The notes under the pieces were generated by a model that worked only from the letters and a program-made list of their open reading frames with translations, was not told the DNA's origin and did no database searches. A program made the translations under genes and the position numbers. From Blasia pusilla (lineage: Eukaryota; Marchantiophyta; Marchantiopsida; Blasiales), in NCBI GenBank assembly GCA_050084515.1, contig CM114272.1:3782001-3846000 (forward strand): a stretch of DNA of 64,000 nucleotides, given 5' to 3'. Positions 21,131 through 32,910 of the stretch are shown in pieces (the stretch's first letter is position 1; every line of letters starts with the position of its first letter).

Positions 21131-23284
21131 CATATGAGATGCCTACAAGTTGAGGGATAATCAATAAAGTTGTATGCAATCACATATGTTTCTTATACAT
21201 CTTGGAGCAAATTACTATCTTCAATGGCAGTTTAAAATAAATTTTCAGTTGAAGTTTTATCAATTTAGTGAAGGTAGGGTTTAATTAGGAAAAATTTGAT
21301 TTAAGGGTATTTTTTACAAGCTAAATTTATAGTACATCAACTTTAAAAAATTCCAAAAGAAAAGTTTTACGGGGTGTCGAAGGAAGGGCTAGCGGCACTT
21401 GTCTAGAAGTATATGAAGTGTGAAATCCCAGAGACGGATGGCAATACGGAATATTAGAACTCTAGTACATTCACACAAGAATAAAAGCGAGTCCAAGTCT
21501 CACAAATGAGACGCGAGTTGCAAAGCGAGATATGAATCTTGAGGAACCTCTAAAATGATGAAGGTCATGTTATGCTAGGTCGTCACCTAACATAATATGA
21601 CTAGACGTTAAGCAAAACTTGAGAAGAATCCCATAAGAATTGGCCACCAAAGGATTACAACCTAACTTGGAACTTGATTGGGTGTTTGGGGCTCTCCATG
21701 TTGAAGGTCATAATGGTTAGATCTTAGATGTATTCGGGATGAATAAGATGCTATAGAAAACTTGTGTGAATCTCAACCTATTAAAAATTTAGAGAAACAC
21801 ATTAGGAGAGATGTAGAAACCACCTAAAACTATTCAAATGATAGGTATGTTGAGAGTCATAAGCAACGGTAGCAACGGTTTTTGGACTTTCCTAAAGGTA
21901 GCTAGGGATGGAGATCCTAAAACAATTGAACCCCACCTTTGAGAATCGGGAGATAGGTTTGGAGATTGACTTGAAATCTAAATCAAATCTAGATGGGCCA
22001 ATTATGAATCTTTCACTAAGATTATGAATCTTTCACTAAGATGTGATATCAAGACTGGGGATCCAAATTATCGCTAATGTGACGTTTTGATGTTTTAAAG
22101 GATTTTTTTTAATGGAAAATTTCTTAATATTTGGTATGAAATTTTTCCTTAGGTAATTAGTGGAATTTTTTCTTTAGGGGATATGATAAATATTCAGTTT
22201 TTGATTGGCTTTCCTATTAAAAAAATTGAGATAGAGTTGAGTTCTACTCGATGAGGAGAGTAAAATGTTTTACGACATACTTAGATGTCTACTAAGTTAA
22301 ATACATGAGTTTTTGCTTGTAATCCTTGAAAAGTGGAGTTTAACACCATTTTCTGGCGTGGATAGTGTGACCATATCCTTTCTTGAGTCCACCGAAATAT
22401 GTCACTTCCTAAATTCCGAGTTATAAGGACATCTGCTAGATTCCCCTATCAATCCCCTAAATTATAAGGCCATCGGCGAGCACTAGGATTTGTGCCAGTC
22501 CCCGCCCTGGGAACCCTACGGTGTACCACCTTTAGATCAGTGTTGTCTTAGTAACTTCGTCACTCTCTATCGGAACGTCCACGACAGTAATCTAGTGGCG
22601 TTCACATCTCCACGGATATATTGACATTTGGACCTCAATCCATGCGTTCGGGAAGTTATAATCCATTCTATATTGATAGTACGTGGAGGCATTTTCATCT
22701 TCACCATTCCTGCGCGGAAATAGTCACAATTTTCACTCAGTGAGGTACAAACACTAAACGACATGAACTAAACTTGAGTTCCTGGTTGCGTCCTGATCTG
22801 ATATGATCGTCGATGCGCGGCATTCTAACTATCCAATCGATCATGTGTGGCATTCACGGATTTATACAGCAGTAATGATTCAGCGTGTATGTGCATTCGA
22901 ATCAGACTGTGTTTCCCGGACCACATATCCAATAGACCTACCGACAGTCGTCTAAATCGAGTTAGTCCGATAACTTGGAACAAATGAAATGTCCTAGTGA
23001 GACCATTATGTGCACCTGAGATGAAGTTGTAAATGTTTGTAACGCAACATGTTTATTGAGTGATCACAGCATGTTTTTATTCTTTACTACACTTCATCGG
23101 GGATACTGCATTGATGTTGAATTATTCATGTTTTAGAAGCATATTCTATGATCTAAGGATAGACACATACACGTAACCATTCAGAAGTCCACCCGAGCCA
23201 GGCTTTACCGGGTACTTGATGGAGGATTGAATGCGGAAATGACATAGTGCTGCGAATCGAGCATTCACTGAAACAATGACTCAT
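21131..23284. other. Intergenic, no gene recognised
   Basis: Mixed-composition DNA with only short chance ORFs. A small tandem duplication (attatgaatctttcactaag twice, about 22004-22041) is the only structure seen. It lies downstream of the minus-strand AP2 gene. Confidence 0.5.
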
Positions 23285-25404
23285 TCACTGAGAACTATTC
23301 ACTGACAGGGACAAATATTTTTCGTGACTAGTGCCTGATCGAAGGTGCCTTAAATCAAGGTTTTGTCCTTCAAGCATTGAAGTTGCCAGATTTTTTGGAC
23401 TTCTCAACTCATTCCCATTTTTCGCACTTTCTTCTGGCAGGAATTCTGTATACTCGTATTCATAGTTATCTTCTACTTCCTCCATCTCACCGTCACGATC
23501 CGAGTGAACTTCAAATTCTCCTGTGGTCATGGGGAAATCGACATGGTCATTGTCAACTGCAGATCTAGAATCGGAATACATATTGTGACGTCCTCGAACG
23601 ATCGGAACTACGGGATCACGAAGTTCGAAAATCATTGAAATAGAAATGTTTGGCAAAGGTCCAGGCAGTTGGGTGCATTGCCGCGTTCTAAAGAGATTTT
23701 ACGTACCTCGTTCTACGAAGAAAGTCTCGATTGGGAGGCTATTCGCATCAAACATCTTCGCAGTGTCATTGTAAGCCCTAAGACGATCCATGGCGAATAT
23801 CAACGTCAAAGATACGAAGGTAATAATGTGAACAAAAGGAGAGTAGCTAGAGAATCTATACTCACTTTACGGCTTCCACCTCATTGTAGAACCATCCCAC
23901 CATAACATATCTGAAATATCCACGTGGAAGTAGACATTAGTGAGCTTGAGAGCGCCAATTAAAATTAATGTTCGTCATGAATATTATATAAGTCTATCTG
24001 CAGTAGTTATGTAATCTACGTCCATTCACTCGTAAAATCGCTCAAAGTGCTACAATGAGAAATGAATAAGGGGTTAGTAGAACCAATATCACATGCATAG
24101 ACATACATACATACCTTGGCTTCGGGGTGTGATTCTTGTCAATGTATTTCACCTCCCATCTTCCGTCTTCATCAATCACGATTCCCTTGAAGGGTTTGCC
24201 CAACAATATGCAATTAGTTTTCCTGCTGGTATTTCTCAGGTATTTTATGTAGTCCTGGAAATTCAAAGATTGCATCTGTTCCAATCACGAGGGAAGGTAA
24301 ACTGTAGTTTAGGCTTATGATAGGCTTTCGATCAAACATCAACCCTACAAAACATGCCGCCTCTCAGGCTTTTTCCATATGTTCAGATACATGGAGCAAC
24401 CGAGCTACTATATGCAGATTTATTTATTATCCACGTTCAGTTCATATACCTTCTGCTGATCGCTCTCATAATGATCTTCATGGAAATTCAGCGCATTGGC
24501 TGGGCCCCGTGTCTTCAGGACAGCTTTGTCATACGCCCTGAAAAGAGAGACGGCTCAGAATGTGCAAGCAGTTCACAATTAGAAACGGACTTATCTTCTT
24601 CGAACACACGAACGATGTCGAAGGCAAACTCACACCATAAGTCAAGCCCGAGGATGTCTGCAATCACTACTGGTAAATAGTTGATTTTAGATGAGATCTT
24701 AGGTACGGAAATGATATCTACCTCGCAGCTTCTAAAGCAGAGCAGGACGCACCTGTAGTCCATGCAACTACCAGCATCAATTCTTGGAAAAGTTCCAACA
24801 TCATAAATGTGAGTTGCGAGAGGAGAGCTGACGATGTAGAGAATTTGAGACGACCATTTGATAAATAACTAAAGCTCTGGTCGCGCAAAACGGAATTCTA
24901 AGGAGATTCAATTTAAGAAAAAAATTTACCGAGGTAATGCTGCCTCCTTTCATACCTATATCACCGCAGATAAAAAAGTAAGCAAATGATAATTGCATGT
25001 CCAATTGAAGTAAGCACTCTATTTCAAATAGATGAAAGATCAACAACAAAGACATTTCTACATCAGTACACGCTTCAGATAAATTAAAACGCTCATGTAG
25101 GGTAAATAGCAAGGGTAAGAAACCTCACCGGAATACTTACTCGACTGCAGTTTCACTTTCCATGAACGCACATATAACCCAAGTAAAGAAGCAAAGAAAT
25201 TTCCAACAGAAAAACCTCTCCAATCCTGACGCTTGAAATAATTACAAGTGCTATCAGATACTTAAATAATAGACATACACTCCCGTGCATGCACAAAAAG
25301 TATTCATTGTATTACCACAAATTCGCCTCCCAGCGCCCCGTTCGTTTGTAAAAGGTGACGCCCTTGTAAGGTCTCACGTTTGCCCTCCTGTTGAAAGCCT
25401 CCAT
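23285..25404 (-). CDS. Double AP2-domain transcription factor, copy A (apparently intact, 8 exons)
   Basis: Exons: 25404-25316, 24955-24930, 24752-24722, 24537-24450, 24275-24115, 23910-23866, 23777-23707, 23556-23285. Each intron is GT-AG, all phases agree, and the sum is 783 nt for 260 residues. AP2 repeat 1 (residues about 11-67) reads RPYKGVTFYKRTGRWEANLW, then YERRQHYLG and EAARAYDKAVLKTRG. The linker QDYIKYLRNTS resembles the AP2/ANT inter-repeat linker. Repeat 2 (about 105-167) reads FKGIVIDEDGRWEVKY, YVMVGWFYNEVEAVKAYND and FDANSLPIETFF. The C-terminus is acidic (EMEEVEDNYEYEYTEF) and could activate transcription. Two AP2 repeats place it with AP2/ANT-type nuclear DNA-binding factors, but strongly diverged and with short spacers; DNA specificity cannot be predicted. 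An in-frame extension upstream to 25494 is possible; I chose the ATG at 25404, conserved in copies B and D. Head-to-head with copy B. Confidence 0.85.
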
Positions 25405-26836
25405 GCCAACGAATCTCCAAGCCCAAGAAAATTTAGTCTGTATGAAACTGAGTGGTCTTATGAAGACTGGATATGGAGATGATCTTCGGTTCAAAACTAC
25501 CTAATCGATCAATGAAACAATTAGAGAGAAAACTTTGGAAATGCACGTGTACATACAAGAAATTCCTGCCAGCTAGCGCTCTCAGAATCCACGCAATATT
25601 CGCTCACTTGGTTGATCAAGGAAACAATGGAAGTGGCGACTGCGGCAATGCACATATATACTCGGAGTAATTGCCTGTCAGTCAGTACTCAAAATTCCAA
25701 TCCCACTTAAGTCAGTTCTAGAAAACTCAATCACTCTTCATTCACAAGACTGGATGATTCAAAGTACAGGGTCCATGAGATCTTCACAACCATCCACGGT
25801 CAGCGTGGCACATCGATAGAGATCATCAGATGGGCGGTGTTCAGATTCCATCAGCCATCAGTCGATTACACATCACATGATGAATTATATGATCACTTGG
25901 CATGATCGCACATATGAGATGATTGGAGCAGGTGAAATCACAATGGGTCGAGCAATGGCGAGAGAATATCTATGAGGGGACTGGAAATTAATTTTGGTAT
26001 TATTATTCCTATTTCTCCTTAATAATCACATGAATAAATGCTTAAAATCCTCCGAAATCTAGTTTTAATTAGGAAAATATTTCCACTGCGGTAAGATTTC
26101 AAAGGGCCAGGAGTCTATTCTACTAGACCTCCTCATGTTTCCTTTAAGAACACGAGGGTGCCAATGTAAAATTTGATGTGTGTTTAAGACTAGTTCCAGG
26201 AGGAGATGAGAAGCTAAAAGTCACTCATGGGAAGGTTAAAATTAGAATTACCACTCCACATAGAGAGAACTCTTTGCCTACTGTTCGTCCACATTTATGG
26301 CAGGACGGAGAATTGTATCCTCACATGCAATTCTCTGTCGTCCCATAGATGTGGATGTGGACCCAACTCCAACTGACGGAATCCGGGTGCCGCCCATCTT
26401 CCTGTGATCTGATCGCATCTCATACTGACCGTCGATAGTTCTCATGATCTGATGGACGATTTACTTTCGGTCATCGAGTCTAGTGACTGAGGAGTGATTG
26501 AGTTTTCGAGTAGTGACTGTCAAAAAATGTACATATGTGTTTTTCCGAAAACTCCCCTCCCCATTCTTCCCTCGATCTTTGAAGAGTGATTGAGTTTCTG
26601 AGCACTGGCTAGCAGTCGCTTCGAGGGTATATCTAGATGTCCCAAGTGTTCTCTCACATTGTTTATCGAGCAGGTAGTTCCGAATACGAAGGGCGGATCT
26701 TAAAGGATCATTTACAAGTCCAGTATAGCTATTGGAGCGACATTTGTTGTTGGTGAGGTGTAGTTTCGAGATCAAGCTTCACAAAGTCCACGCAGATTTA
26801 CACGACTAAATATGATTAGCTTGGATATTCGTTCAA
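25405..26836. promoter_or_regulatory. Shared divergent spacer between AP2 copies A and B
   Basis: About 1.4 kb between two head-to-head gene starts. It is homologous to the 0.9-kb spacer between copies C and D over at least 26090-26270 and 26365-26580 (for example ctgacggaatccggg at about 26370 and 32430), so promoter and genes were duplicated together. A 29-bp imperfect hairpin with a 12-nt loop lies at 26287-26356; the C/D spacer has a different hairpin at the matching place. No individual promoter element can be fixed. Confidence 0.55.
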
Positions 26837-28921
26837 ATGGACGCTTTGAACAGGAGGAGAGGCCTGAGATCTTACAAGGGCGTTACGTTTTACAAAAGAA
26901 CGGGACGCTGGGAGGCGAACTCGTGGTACTAAATTGAAAGCTTCACGATCATATCTCATTGTGCAGTGTGTTAAACGTGATGCAGAATCTAATGGGATTT
27001 TTTGATGCAGTATCCAATTCGGTCCGGTGGTAGGGTTGAAGATGTTTTTCTTTTGAATACGTCTTTCCTACTTTACTTGGGTTATATGAGTTTTCATGGG
27101 ACGTGATCAGCCGACTATTTTCTTGGCTTCTTAATATCCTTGCTACTTACCTTCCATGGACGAATTTCTGTTGATGAAACGTTCACTCGCTTGAAAATGT
27201 CTTTGTCACTAAGCTTGCATCTATTTGTGGTAATATAATGTGTACTTTAGCTCATATTTTTGTTATTCAGCTTACGTCCATATCTGTGGTGATGTAGGTA
27301 TGAAAGGAAACCTCGGTATATTTCCTTAGAAGTACCTTCTCTTTAATTTAAAATTTCGTTCATTGTGACCAGTATTTTGCATCTACTTATCAAATCTTCG
27401 AATCCTTTCTGCATTTACATCTATCGTACTGCAATTCATATTTCTGATGGTCAAAACTTTCCAAGGAATGATGTTAATGGTTGCATTGATTGAAGGTGCG
27501 TCCTGCTCTGCTCTAGAAGCTGAGAGGTGGATATTCCGTCCCAGAATGTCATTTACAATTAGCTATTTATATGATAGTGCTTGGATATATACCGTCTGGT
27601 CTTGTGTTTGTGAGTTTGCGTTCGATATCGTTTATGTAGTCCTCTTGTCCTCGAAGAAGATTCGTCGGATGTGCTGCCGAAATGCTTGGACATTCAGGGC
27701 ATATGATAAGGCTGTACTGCAGACACGGGGTCCAGCCTCTGCGCTCAATTTTCATGAAGATAATTATGAGGACGATCAGCACGAGGTACGTGAACTTGGG
27801 ATTTTAAGTTGAGAGTTTTCATTAGTCAGTGGACGTTAAGATGGGAGAAAAACTAGGTTAGACGCGTCTAATTTTATAGAGTCGATGTTTTGATCGAAAA
27901 CCCATCATAAACCTAAATCAGCTATTAGTTACTTCATGACCTGAACAGATACTATCTTTGAGTGTTGAGGATTACATGAAACAACTTAGAACTGCCAGCA
28001 AGAATACGAATTGTATACTGGTGGGCAAAGCCTACAAAGGAATCATCATTGATGAAGAGGGAAGATGGGAGGTCAAATACTTCAACAAGAATCACATCTC
28101 GAACCGAAGGTATGTCCATGCACGTGACTTTCCCTCTGCAGGCCTCTTATTTAAATTTCGTTTGAGGCATTTTCAATACGTTACATGTGTGAATTACTTA
28201 AGTTTAGACGTAGATTACGATGACAGATTGACTAATATTTTATATTCATGCGGAACGTTACTTTCAATTTGTGCTCTTACTAATGTCGACGTTGTTGTTT
28301 CAGATATGTTATGGTGGGATGGTTCTACAATGAGGAGGAAGCCGCGAGGTTATTTGACGCCAGGAGCCTCCCAATCGAAACTTTCTTCGCAGAAAGAGGT
28401 ACTTACAATCTCCCTACAACCCTTCAATGACCCAACGGCAGATGTTTCCTGCATTTTTTCCCATGATTTTCAAATCATATGTGTCTAAATGTCCAGTCCA
28501 TGGTGACAATAATCATCTTGCTTCACCCATGACCACACGAGAGTTCGAAATTTGCTCAGACCATGAAGCTGGGATTGAAGAACAAAATAATCGTAATGAA
28601 TATGAATACGAGTATAAAGAATTTTTGCCAGAAAATGGAAATCTAAGTCTGGCCAGTGGCTGTGCTGCGAGTTTGTCATCAGCAACAGGTGTAAACAGCC
28701 CGATCGATTTGAGTCACCTTCGATCAGGCGATCCTCCCAGCCACTATTTGTCCCTGTTGAGTTGTAGAGCAGCTAGCTGTAGCAGCTGGATGAAGAGAAG
28801 AGCAGTTCTACATCTTGTGGAAGAGACTCGGAACTTCATTCTCTTAGGATCACCAAGTCCGCATTCACCTTTCCATGAAGTAGTGGGTGAGAAGTTTACT
28901 CTCTACCTAATGGAAAGTTGA
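26837..28921 (+). pseudogene. Double AP2-domain gene, copy B (first domain broken, second retained with a deletion)
   Basis: Exon equivalents: 26837-26925, an 18-nt remnant near 27300, 27496-27526, 27698-27785, 27949-28109, 28304-28398, and 28497 onward. Exon 1 (MDALNRRRGLRSYKGV then KRTGRWEANSW) is intact. The second exon is 18 nt instead of 26, an 8-bp loss that shifts the frame within AP2 repeat 1. Exon 4 (AYDKAVLQTRGPASALNF) and exon 5 (the linker MKQLRTASKNTNCI, then YKGIIIDEEGRWEVKY) are open. Exons 6 and 7 are fused: an in-frame genomic deletion removed the intron plus seven codons, leaving FYNEEEAARLFDARSLPIET. The last exon has lost copy A's stop and runs on to 28921. A shorter protein with only repeat 2 could still be made from an internal start, but expression is unproven. 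Confidence 0.7.
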
Positions 28922-30189
28922 ATGTGGACTGGCATCCTTCCCCATTCTCCTATTGGCACAGGTAGGTAGCTACTCGGTAACTCGGTAGTAAAATTTGAAT
29001 ATTACTTATTAAATATTTAATGATAAATATTACTTATTAAATATTTAATGATAAATATTTAATAGGTAATAAGACAGGCAGCTTTCTAAATTTCAATAAC
29101 TATTTCGTCCGAAGTTTACGTGGACCATGTTCTCAGACCTGTAATGTATTTTGTGTGCGAGATTGCAGCGCGAACCCATATTGAATTCTACCTAAGCGCC
29201 TAATGGATCTATACATATATTCCATCTTGGATCTGTACAGCATTTCCTTTCGAGAGCTTACCGACTTTCGTTTAGTTTCTAGTCGACTTCGGTCGCAAGT
29301 CGTTTTAGATTCGCCCACTCTTATCCGATTCACACTACGCCATGTGCCTCCAAACGGAAGCATATGGCCCGAATATGCTCCTTCCTTCCCTGAACGGATT
29401 GAGGACCCGGGAGAAATTAGAGCGAATCTTCGTAACTCTTCGTAAATTTCATGAAACTGAGAGTATATGAAATTAAAATAGTAAATTTTTCTAGTACTTT
29501 CAATAAAGTCCTCCTTATACTTCACGGTAGAACACTTCGTTCAAATAAAAACTAAAGAAAAGAAAAAAAATCGTAACCCTTTCAATATGATATAAAATAC
29601 TCTCTGGTGTGTGTTCTCTTAGTTGCGTTTCTACCTAAATCCTTCCCTCCCTCCACCCCCGGGGAAAAAAGCCACTAGAGGGGCTTGGGAAGGAGATAAA
29701 CCGAGCCGCATTTCGAGCCTCTGGTCGGAGAAGGCGGCACCATGTGAATCCTAAACCGCCCTTCAACATATGACAAAGGTAGCCAGATGGCAACACACTG
29801 TGGATATCTCTCATATGATAAGTTACGTATCAAACTTTAGGGTGAAGAAGATTGGGAAAAGGTTTTTCTCATGTCTAATCCAGGATCGCAGATTGTGGCT
29901 GCAATTATTCAACAATGCTCCAAGAAGAAGAGTAGCCTCGACTCTTAGAGTCTAAATGAAACATTGATTTCCCATAAATATAATATTTATTCACTTGTAT
30001 TTTTTCTGAATTGTTCGTTCACTTAATATTTGTTTAAACATGATAGATCTAGATTGGCTAGCAACTATCCTTAAAGCGGTTACTCCTCCTACCTTTATTT
30101 GCTATCCCATTATCTCAACCAATTTACTCAAACATTTGCGCATACGAGATTCTTGTTTCTGTCCGAACATACTCTGGAAAATCGGATTA
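28922..30189. other. Spacer between the two AP2 gene pairs
   Basis: No gene recognised. A short AT-rich duplication (aatattacttattaaatat units) lies at about 28998-29070. A 130-codon minus-strand ORF at 29133-29525 has no family resemblance and no copy in the second unit; I regard it as chance. Confidence 0.45.
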
Positions 30190-32007
30190 AATATGGTAGC
30201 GCCCGCCATGAATAGGAACTTTACAGTCATGCAGTTCGAAAATTATTGAAAGAAATAGAAATGTGTGGTAAAGAGATTTTAGGTACGTCGTTATGGGAAG
30301 AAAGTATCGATTGGGAGGCTATTCGCCCAAATAGCTTCGCCGTACCATTGTAAGCCCTTAGATGAGCCATGTTAGTTTACCAATATCAAAGACACTGTAC
30401 GAAATAAGGTGAGGAGAAGGAGAAGAGCTAGTGAACGATTGCTCACAGGTTCCGCCTCATTATAGAACCATCCCACCAGGACATATCTGAAACATCCACA
30501 TGGACATTGGCATTATTTAGCTTAAGAGCACAAATTAAAACTAATTTTCGTCATGAAAATAAGAGATAAGTCAATGTTCAGTGATAAACTAAGTGCACAC
30601 AAATAATCCACACAAATTGTACTTATTAAAATTCCTAAAACGAGAAATAATTAAGAGGTTTGTAGAAAGAAAATCACGTGCGTGGACATACCTCGGCTTC
30701 GGCATGTGATTTTTGTTGTGGTATTTCACCTCCCATCTTTCCTCTTAACCAATGACGATTCTGTTAAAGGCTTTGTTCAATCCAATAGTATACAATTTGC
30801 TTTCTTGCTGGCATTTCTCAGGTATCTTACGTAGACCTGGAAACTCAAAGATCGAATTTGTTCTACTCATGAAAGAAGGCAAGAAGTGGTTCAGGTTCAT
30901 AATGAGTTTAGGGTTTTAGAAAAAAACATACATCCTAAAAAACTAGGCGCCTCTAAGTCCTTCCCCATGTGCTCAACCGAGCTAATACATGCAGATTCAT
31001 TATTCACGTGACTGATAAAAATTGGAAAGCCTGCAACCTAAAAAATCCAAGTTTACGAACCTTCTGCTGTTCCATCTCCTAATTATCTTCATGAACATTA
31101 AGCTCCCCTTCTCTTCAGGACAGCTTTGTCATACGCCCTGAAAAGGGAAACCGCTTAGAATGGGCAAGTCACAAGCAGACCGGACTCATCTTCTTGGACA
31201 CGTTGAAGGCAGATTCAGTCTACAAGACCAGACAAAAGATGTATGCAATCACTACCTTGTAAATAGCTAATTTTAAATGAGATTGCAGCTTCTAAATCAG
31301 AGCAGGACGCACCTGTAATTTATGCAGCTACCAGCATCAATTCTTGGAAAAGTTCCACCATCCTAAATATGAGATGCAGTACGAGAGCTGATGATGTATA
31401 GAATTTGATACGAGGATCGTTTGATAAATAACTAAAAGTCTGGTCGCAGGAACCAAATTCTAACAAACCAAATTCTAAAGAGATTGAATCTAAGAGAAAA
31501 AATTACCGAGGTAATGTTCACTCCTTTCATACTTGTATCACCGTCGCTATAGAAGTAAGCTAACGGTAATTGCATGTCCAATTAAAGTACGCATTATATC
31601 AGTGTAAATAGATGCAAAGTGGGCAACAAAGACATCTAAATCAGTTCACGTTTCAGATACACGAAAACGCTCATGTAGGGTAAGTAACTAGGATATTATG
31701 AAACGAGGATATCTCACTGGAAGACTTGCTGGACTGCAAGTTCCCTTTCGATAAACGCGCATATAACCAAAGTAAAGTAGAAAAGACATTTCCAACATAG
31801 AAACCATTCCTACCCCAGCACTGGAAGGAATTACAAATGCTATCAAAAAATGAAAAAATAGGCAACAGTATAGGCGTTGACTGCCCTCGTGTGCACGCGC
31901 ATAAAGTGTTCATTTCTTGCCCCAAATTCGCCTCCCATCGCCCCGTTCGTTTGGAGAAGGTGACGCCTTTGTAAGGTCTCAGATTTTCCCTTCTGTTGAA
32001 ATTCCAT
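30190..32007 (-). pseudogene. Double AP2-domain gene, copy C
   Basis: Counterpart of copy A in the second gene pair. Exon 1 (start codon equivalent at 32007) has lost two bases after the ATG, so FNRRENLRPYKGVTFSKRTG is out of frame with the start, and its GT donor is changed to GC. The short exon 2 survives at about 31532-31507 (YERSEHYLG). The exon 3 donor is lost, exon 4 is truncated with a premature stop (31140-31085), the exon 5 equivalent lies at about 30850-30690, exon 6 near 30475, and exon 7 (about 30350-30280) carries a frameshift. The last exon is absent. Not functional. Confidence 0.75.
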
Positions 32008-32910
32008 TGAACCAGATCTCCAAGCCCGGCCAAATTTAGTCGTATAAAAATGCGTGGACTTATGAAGACTGGATATGGAAATGATCACGTTTCGTGAGAT
32101 CTTCGCTTCGAAACAAAATGAATGTACATATACACTCTAGAAATTCCTGCCAGACAGCAGCGCTCAAGTTCACCCGAAATCTATTCTCAATAATGTGGTA
32201 AGATTGGAAATGCCACGAGTCGATTTTAATCGACCTCCTGATGTGTCTTCTAAGAACAGAACGAGGGTTTGAAGTGTGATTGAAGAAGCTGAAAATCACT
32301 CGTGGAAGGTTAAAATTGTAATTACCTCTCCGCATAGAGAGGATTCCTAGTGTCCAGCCCGTGCCATGCACGCGAGTGCATGGCACGGGCCACAAATTAC
32401 AATAGTGTAATTTGTGGCCGCTTCCCTAACTAAGAGCTGACGGAATCCGGGCGCCGCCAATCTTCTTCTGATCTGATAGTGTCTGTCATCATTTCACGCT
32501 GACCGTCGATAGTTGGGAAGATCTGATGGAAAATATGATTTCGGTCATCCAGTATAGTGACCGAAGAGTGCTTGAGTTCTTGAGTAGTGACTGACAGGAA
32601 AATGTATATGTGTGTATTTCCGAAATCTTCCCTCCCATTCTTTCCATAATTGATTAGGTGACTTAGTTTTTAAGAATTGGCTGCCTGGAATTTTCTTTGA
32701 GGGTATATCTACATTTCCAAATCGTTCTCCCATTTTTTATCGAACAGGAAGTTTCGAAGGGAAGGGCTTACGAAAGGGGATTACCTCCAATTCGAGTCTA
32801 GCTATATGAGCGACATTTTTTTGTTGGTGAGATGTAGTTGCGAGATAAAGCCTTACAAGTCGATGCAGTTTTATACTACTAAATTTGATCTAATTTGGAG
32901 GTTCGTTGCG
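32008..32910. promoter_or_regulatory. Divergent spacer between AP2 copies C and D, with twin hairpins
   Basis: Homologous to the A/B spacer on both sides of a replaced central segment. That segment holds two perfect hairpins that overlap by four bases: 32357-32390 (15-bp stems, loop gcga) and 32388-32419 (14-bp stems ggccacaaattaca, loop atag). The downstream half (gtcggtcatc-type sequence about 32520-32640) matches the A/B spacer at 26450-26570. Confidence 0.6.

Noticed and set aside
26837-28921. Copy B as a fully functional two-domain AP2 gene
   Set aside because: The 8-bp loss in the second exon shifts the frame in repeat 1; no alternative splice site nearby restores it.
29133-29525. 130-codon minus-strand ORF between the AP2 pairs
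   Set aside because: No recognisable motif, not present in the second unit, and composition is ordinary; most likely chance.
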